Below, piece by piece: positions 60,408 through 64,000 of a stretch of DNA of 64,000 nucleotides. The notes below the pieces were generated by a model that saw only the letters and a program-made list of their open reading frames with translations, was not told where the DNA came from and did not search any database. The stretch covers positions 62,001 through 126,000 of the forward strand of contig NZ_VLTK01000006.1 of the NCBI RefSeq assembly GCF_007558825.1. Reading direction: 5' to 3'. The first letter of the stretch is position 1; every line of letters starts with the position of its first letter. A program made the translations under genes and the position numbers. The stretch is from Brevibacterium aurantiacum (GTDB lineage: Bacteria; Actinomycetota; Actinomycetes; Actinomycetales; Brevibacteriaceae).

Positions 60408-62966
60408 TTGGCTGACGAAAACGATATCGGAACCGAAATCAACCGTGTCGAACAGGTTGATCTCAATCTGGAGATGCAGAGGTCGTACCTCGATTACGCG
60501 ATGAGCGTGATCGTCGGCCGTGCCTTGCCGGATGTCCGCGATGGACTCAAGCCCGTCCACCGGCGCGTGCTGTACGCGATGTTCGACGGCGGCTACCGCC
60601 CGGACCGCAACTTCTCGAAGTGCTCACGCGTCGTCGGCGACGTCATGGGCCAGTACCACCCGCACGGCGACTCTGCGATCTACGATGCGATGGTCCGCCT
60701 CGTGCAGCCGTGGACGATGCGCTATCCGCTCGTCGCCGGACAGGGCAACTTCGGGTCACCAGGAGATGACGGTGCTGCCGCTCCTCGTTACACCGAGTGC
60801 AAGATGGCTCCTCTGGCTCTTGAGATGGTCAGGGACATCGAAGAGGGCACTGTCGATTTCCAGGACAACTACGACGGTAGGAACCAAGAGCCGACGGTTC
60901 TGCCCTCGCGGTTCCCGAACCTGCTGGTCAACGGGTCCTCTGGTATCGCCGTGGGTATGGCCACGAACATTCCGCCGCACAATCTTCGTGAGGTCGCTGC
61001 CGGAGCTCAGTGGCTTCTCGCCCACCCCGAAGTCAGCAAGGAAGAGGCGCTGGAGGCGCTGCTCGGCATCGTCAAGGGCCCCGACTTCCCGATGGCCGCG
61101 ACGATCCTGGGCCGCAAGGGCATCGAGGACATGTATCGCACCGGCCGCGGTTCGATCACGCAGCGCGCCGTCGTCGAGGTTGAGGAGATCCAGGGACGCA
61201 CCTGCTTGGTCGTCACGGAGCTGCCGCATATGGTCAACCCCGACACCTTGGCAGCGAAGATCGCCTCCTACGTCAAGGACGGCAAGGTCGCCGGCATCGC
61301 AGACCTCCGTGACGAGTCATCGGGACGCACCGGACAGCGTCTGGTCATCGTGCTCAAGCGCGATGCGGTGGCGAAGGTCGTACTCAATAACCTCTACAAG
61401 CACACCTCGCTGCAGGAGAACTTCTCTGCGAACATGCTGGCGATTGTCGACAGCGTACCGCGCACCCTCAGCCTGGACTCGTTCTTGCGCCTGTGGGTCA
61501 AGCACCAGATCGAAGTCATCGTCCGGCGCACCGAATTCCGTCTGCGCAAGGCCGAGGAGCGCGCGCATATCCTGCGCGGCTACCTCAAGGCACTCGATGC
61601 CCTCGACGAGGTCATTGCTCTGATCCGTCGTTCACCTTCATCAGACGAAGCTCGCACAGGTCTGATGGAGCTCCTCGAAGTCGATGAGATTCAGGCCAAC
61701 GCCATTCTCGATCTGCAGCTGCGCCGCCTCGCCGCCCTGGAACGTCTGAAGATTCAGGAAGAGGCCGAGAAGATCGAACAGCAGATCGCTGAGTTCAAAT
61801 ACATCCTCGCGACTCCCGCCCGCCAGCGTGAGATCGTCTCGGAAGAACTCGATGAGATCGTCGATCGCTACGGTGACGACCGCCGAACCAAGATCCTGGC
61901 CGGATTCGACGGAGATGTGTCGATGGAAGACCTGATTCCTGAGGAAGAGGTCGTCGTCACCATCACCCGCGGCGGATATGCCAAGCGCACCCAGAACCAC
62001 CTGTACCGGGCACAGCACCGGGGTGGAAAGGGCATCAAGGGTGCAAACCTGCGCGGCGACGATGTCGTCGAGCAGTTCTTCGTCACATCCACACACAACT
62101 GGCTGCTCTTCTTCACAAACACCGGTCGCGTGTACCGGGCCAAGGCCTACGAGCTCCCAGAAGGATCACGGGATGCCAAGGGCCAGCACGTGGCGAACCT
62201 GCTTGCTCTGCAGCCGGGTGAGACGATCGCCAAGGTGCTCTCCATCCGAGATTACGAAGAGGCTGACTTCCTCATCCTGGCCACGATGTCCGGTGTCGTG
62301 AAGAAGACCCGTCTGAGTGAGTACGACTCGAACCGCACGGGCGGCGTCATCGCGATCAACCTCCGTGAGTACAAGGGTCAGCCGGATGAGCTGGTCTCGG
62401 CACGGATCGTCAGCTCCGAGGACCATCTCCTGATGATCTCCCGCAAGGGAATGTCGATCCGGTTCGCAGCCGACGACGACTCGATTCGCCCACTGGGACG
62501 GGTCACCGGTGGTGTGACAGGAATGAAGTTCAAGGGTGATGACGAGCTGCTGACCATGGATGTCATCCAGCCCGACACCTTCGTCTTCGTCGTGACAGAG
62601 GGCGGCTATGCGAAGCGGACTCCGGTCGACGAATACCGTCTGCAGGGCCGCGGCGGCCTGGGAATTCGGGTTGCCAAGATCACCGAGCAGCGCGGAGACT
62701 TGGTGGGTGGACTGATCGTCGATGAGGGAGAAGAAGTCCTCGTCGTCATGGAGCGCGGTAAGATCGTTCGGTCGAATATCGATGAAGTTCCGGCTAAGGG
62801 ACGCAACACGATGGGTGTGGTGTTCGCGAAACCGGGCAAGAATGATCGTATTATCGCAGTAACGCGTGGACCCGAGACCGTGGTCGAAGAACTTGACGAA
62901 GAAGCTGAGGAACCGGAGGGTGAGGACGTAGAGCCTCAGACCGGCAGCGAGGATGTGGAAGAGTGA
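60408..62966 (+). CDS. gyrA: DNA gyrase subunit A
   Basis: An 852-residue GyrA starting at TTG 60408 with AAGGGAAGAG upstream. The catalytic tyrosine is Tyr128 in AAPRYTE. The quinolone region reads [10 protein letters not shown] with Ser89 and Asp93 as in susceptible enzymes. The C-terminal six-bladed domain contains the GyrA-box HRGGKGIKG, which allows negative supercoiling and separates it from topoisomerase IV. The tail is acidic. It overlaps the next gene by four bases (GTGA). Confidence 0.98.
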   Translation: MADENDIGTEINRVEQVDLNLEMQRSYLDYAMSVIVGRALPDVRDGLKPVHRRVLYAMFDGGYRPDRNFSKCSRVVGDVMGQYHPHGDSAIYDAMVRLVQPWTMRYPLVAGQGNFGSPGDDGAAAPRYTECKMAPLALEMVRDIEEGTVDFQDNYDGRNQEPTVLPSRFPNLLVNGSSGIAVGMATNIPPHNLREVAAGAQWLLAHPEVSKEEALEALLGIVKGPDFPMAATILGRKGIEDMYRTGRGSITQRAVVEVEEIQGRTCLVVTELPHMVNPDTLAAKIASYVKDGKVAGIADLRDESSGRTGQRLVIVLKRDAVAKVVLNNLYKHTSLQENFSANMLAIVDSVPRTLSLDSFLRLWVKHQIEVIVRRTEFRLRKAEERAHILRGYLKALDALDEVIALIRRSPSSDEARTGLMELLEVDEIQANAILDLQLRRLAALERLKIQEEAEKIEQQIAEFKYILATPARQREIVSEELDEIVDRYGDDRRTKILAGFDGDVSMEDLIPEEEVVVTITRGGYAKRTQNHLYRAQHRGGKGIKGANLRGDDVVEQFFVTSTHNWLLFFTNTGRVYRAKAYELPEGSRDAKGQHVANLLALQPGETIAKVLSIRDYEEADFLILATMSGVVKKTRLSEYDSNRTGGVIAINLREYKGQPDELVSARIVSSEDHLLMISRKGMSIRFAADDDSIRPLGRVTGGVTGMKFKGDDELLTMDVIQPDTFVFVVTEGGYAKRTPVDEYRLQGRGGLGIRVAKITEQRGDLVGGLIVDEGEEVLVVMERGKIVRSNIDEVPAKGRNTMGVVFAKPGKNDRIIAVTRGPETVVEELDEEAEEPEGEDVEPQTGSEDVEE

Positions 62967-63790
62967 GCGACAACAAACAGCCAGGCTCAGGCAAGATCAT
63001 ACGCACGTCCAGTGGTTCCACCCGCTTGACGGCAGATTCGTCGAAGAACGGGAAGAAGGCTGACCCTTCGGCCAGCCCCGGAAACTCGGCAGGTTCGGGC
63101 AGCTCCGGGAATTCGGGCAAGTCATCCGATAAGACCCGGGTGGTGGCTCCTCCTGCCCCCAAAGCCTCGCCGAAGCCCAACCGGGCTCCTTCTGCCGGGC
63201 AGTCCTCAGGAGGTTCGGCTGCGGCTGGACAGCCTTCGTCTGGAACTGCCGCAGGCGGCTCCGCGCCGTCGAGCCAGGCAACCGGGTCACAGAAGGCCTC
63301 GTCCGGAAGTGGTCCTGCCACCTCGGCGATGGGATCAGCGGCCAACACCATTCGCGCCAGCTCCGGCAGCGTGAAAATGGGCGTCAAGAACATGGTCGAC
63401 AGCGGCAAGGGCAATAAGAAGAAGAAGGGTCCGCGTACGGTTCGCCTCACCGTGTCGGCGGTCGACCCATGGTCGGTCATGAAGATGTCGTTCCTCATGT
63501 CCGTGGCCATCGGCATCGCCACCATCGTGGCTTTCGTCGTGCTCTGGATCGTCCTTCAGGCCACCGGCGTCATGAGCGGTCTGGAAACGACGATATCCGA
63601 AGTTGCGGGCGCGGAATCAGCTGAGAAGATCGTCGGGATCTTCGGGTTCGGCCGAGTCGTGGCAGCCGGCTTCATCATCGCAGTCATCAACATCGTGCTG
63701 ATGACTGCCCTGTCGACTTTGGCTGCGTTCATCTACAACATCGGATCCCTCATCGCGGGTGGATTCCATCTGACGCTGACCGACGACTGA
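62963..63790 (+). CDS. DUF3566 transmembrane protein
   Basis: A 275-residue protein. About 150 residues at the N-terminus are Ser/Gly/Ala/Pro-rich and disordered, followed by a basic [20 protein letters not shown] that opens the DUF3566 domain. Two membrane helices (about 172-195 and 228-258) are separated by a short outside loop. Actinobacteria carry this gene directly after gyrA (Rv0007 in Mycobacterium tuberculosis); its role is not established, though links to cell division or envelope are suspected. It is coupled to gyrA by overlap. Confidence 0.9.
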   Translation: MSDNKQPGSGKIIRTSSGSTRLTADSSKNGKKADPSASPGNSAGSGSSGNSGKSSDKTRVVAPPAPKASPKPNRAPSAGQSSGGSAAAGQPSSGTAAGGSAPSSQATGSQKASSGSGPATSAMGSAANTIRASSGSVKMGVKNMVDSGKGNKKKKGPRTVRLTVSAVDPWSVMKMSFLMSVAIGIATIVAFVVLWIVLQATGVMSGLETTISEVAGAESAEKIVGIFGFGRVVAAGFIIAVINIVLMTALSTLAAFIYNIGSLIAGGFHLTLTDD

Positions 63791-63864
63791 GAACCGACGA
63801 CTGAGAGTTGCAGTACCCCGCTTAGGCTCTCATCTGCCCCTCCCTGACTCCAGAAGCCGACGCC

Positions 63865-63896
63865 GGCTCGGAATCCCAACTCGGAAATTCCGAGCC
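63865..63896 (+). terminator. terminator after DUF3566 gene
   Basis: GGCTCGGAAT (63865-63874) and ATTCCGAGCC (63887-63896) form a perfect 10-bp stem with a 12-base loop, 74 bp past the stop codon. Confidence 0.75.
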
Positions 63897-64000
63897 GCTG
63901 TCAGGCGGTTCTGGACAGATCTCAGAGTATGATGAGGTCATGTGAGGCGAGTCACTGTCAGCCGATTTGTGTTGGAATGAGCCGTTGGGTATCGTTTTAC
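63897..64000 (+). promoter_or_regulatory. possible promoter at the right edge
   Basis: TATGAT at 63928-63933 is a good -10, but a -35 is not clear. In related genomes a tRNA-Ile gene follows here; it would be outside the window. No gene is seen before the end. Confidence 0.3.

Noticed and set aside
63791..64000. tRNA-Ile expected after DUF3566
   Set aside because: No cloverleaf can be formed before the window ends; the gene may follow outside.

Overview
The window comes from a high-GC Gram-positive actinobacterium, most likely of the order Micrococcales; a Brevibacterium-type genome would fit, but I cannot fix the genus by eye. The evidence is the frequent GTG/TTG starts and leaderless promoters, an S18 without a CxxC zinc motif, and above all the gene order around the chromosomal origin. 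That order matches other actinobacteria: cca, NUDIX, DUF6049, murJ, pseudokinase, trxB, trxA, cwlM, [parS array], parB, parA, rsmG, jag, yidC, yidD, rnpA, rpmH, [oriC], dnaA, [oriC], dnaN, recF, dciA, gyrB, gyrA, DUF3566.

Layout. 1-7.6 kb: small stress and detoxification genes (end of a TetR regulator, an SMR efflux pair, two quinone reductases, hydrolase, 7Fe ferredoxin, acetyltransferases, HxlR and LysR regulators). 7.6-9.0 kb: dnaB. 9-24 kb: an accessory block between dnaB and rplI, genes that sit close together in many actinobacteria. It holds an ABC/FtsX exporter with a divergent ArsR-VOC operon, a TetR/NmrA pair, a TetR-controlled operon (acyl-CoA ligase, saccharopine-dehydrogenase-like protein, and an SDR broken by a one-base frameshift), DUF445, an ArgE-type deacylase and an MHS-family transporter. 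24-30 kb: rplI-rpsR-ssb-rpsF, a GT87-like membrane protein and a class A PBP. 30-34 kb: acyl-CoA synthetase and cca. 34-43.6 kb: cell-envelope and thioredoxin genes. 43.6-46.8 kb: a 3.2-kb stretch without credible genes. 46.8-63.8 kb: partition, ribosome/membrane-insertion, replication and gyrase genes.

The most unusual feature is the gene-free stretch at 43626-46809. It carries eleven copies of the ParB-binding palindrome GTTTCACGTGAAAC (nine perfect, two with one mismatch), and a twelfth one-mismatch copy lies inside parB. Most neighbouring copies are 227-268 bp apart, in unique, visibly lower-GC spacers. It looks like a dedicated chromosomal centromere next to parAB and oriC. The ParB encoded beside it has a roughly 300-residue low-complexity insert between its ParA-contact motif and its CTPase domain.

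Other points of note: an exact SigR-type promoter (GGAAT-N18-GTT) before trxB; a CwlM whose amidase domain appears to have lost its catalytic motifs; MurJ and its pseudokinase partner encoded by two genes, with sigM/rsmA absent; a terminator-like hairpin overlapping a short Arg-rich leader ORF before rpmH; an ArsR operator lying exactly between the -35 and -10 of a leaderless promoter; and an alternative-pairing leader before the ArgE-type gene. No insertion sequences, prophage genes, CRISPR arrays, rRNA or tRNA genes were seen. All calls are from reading sequence and remembered family motifs; no database search was run.
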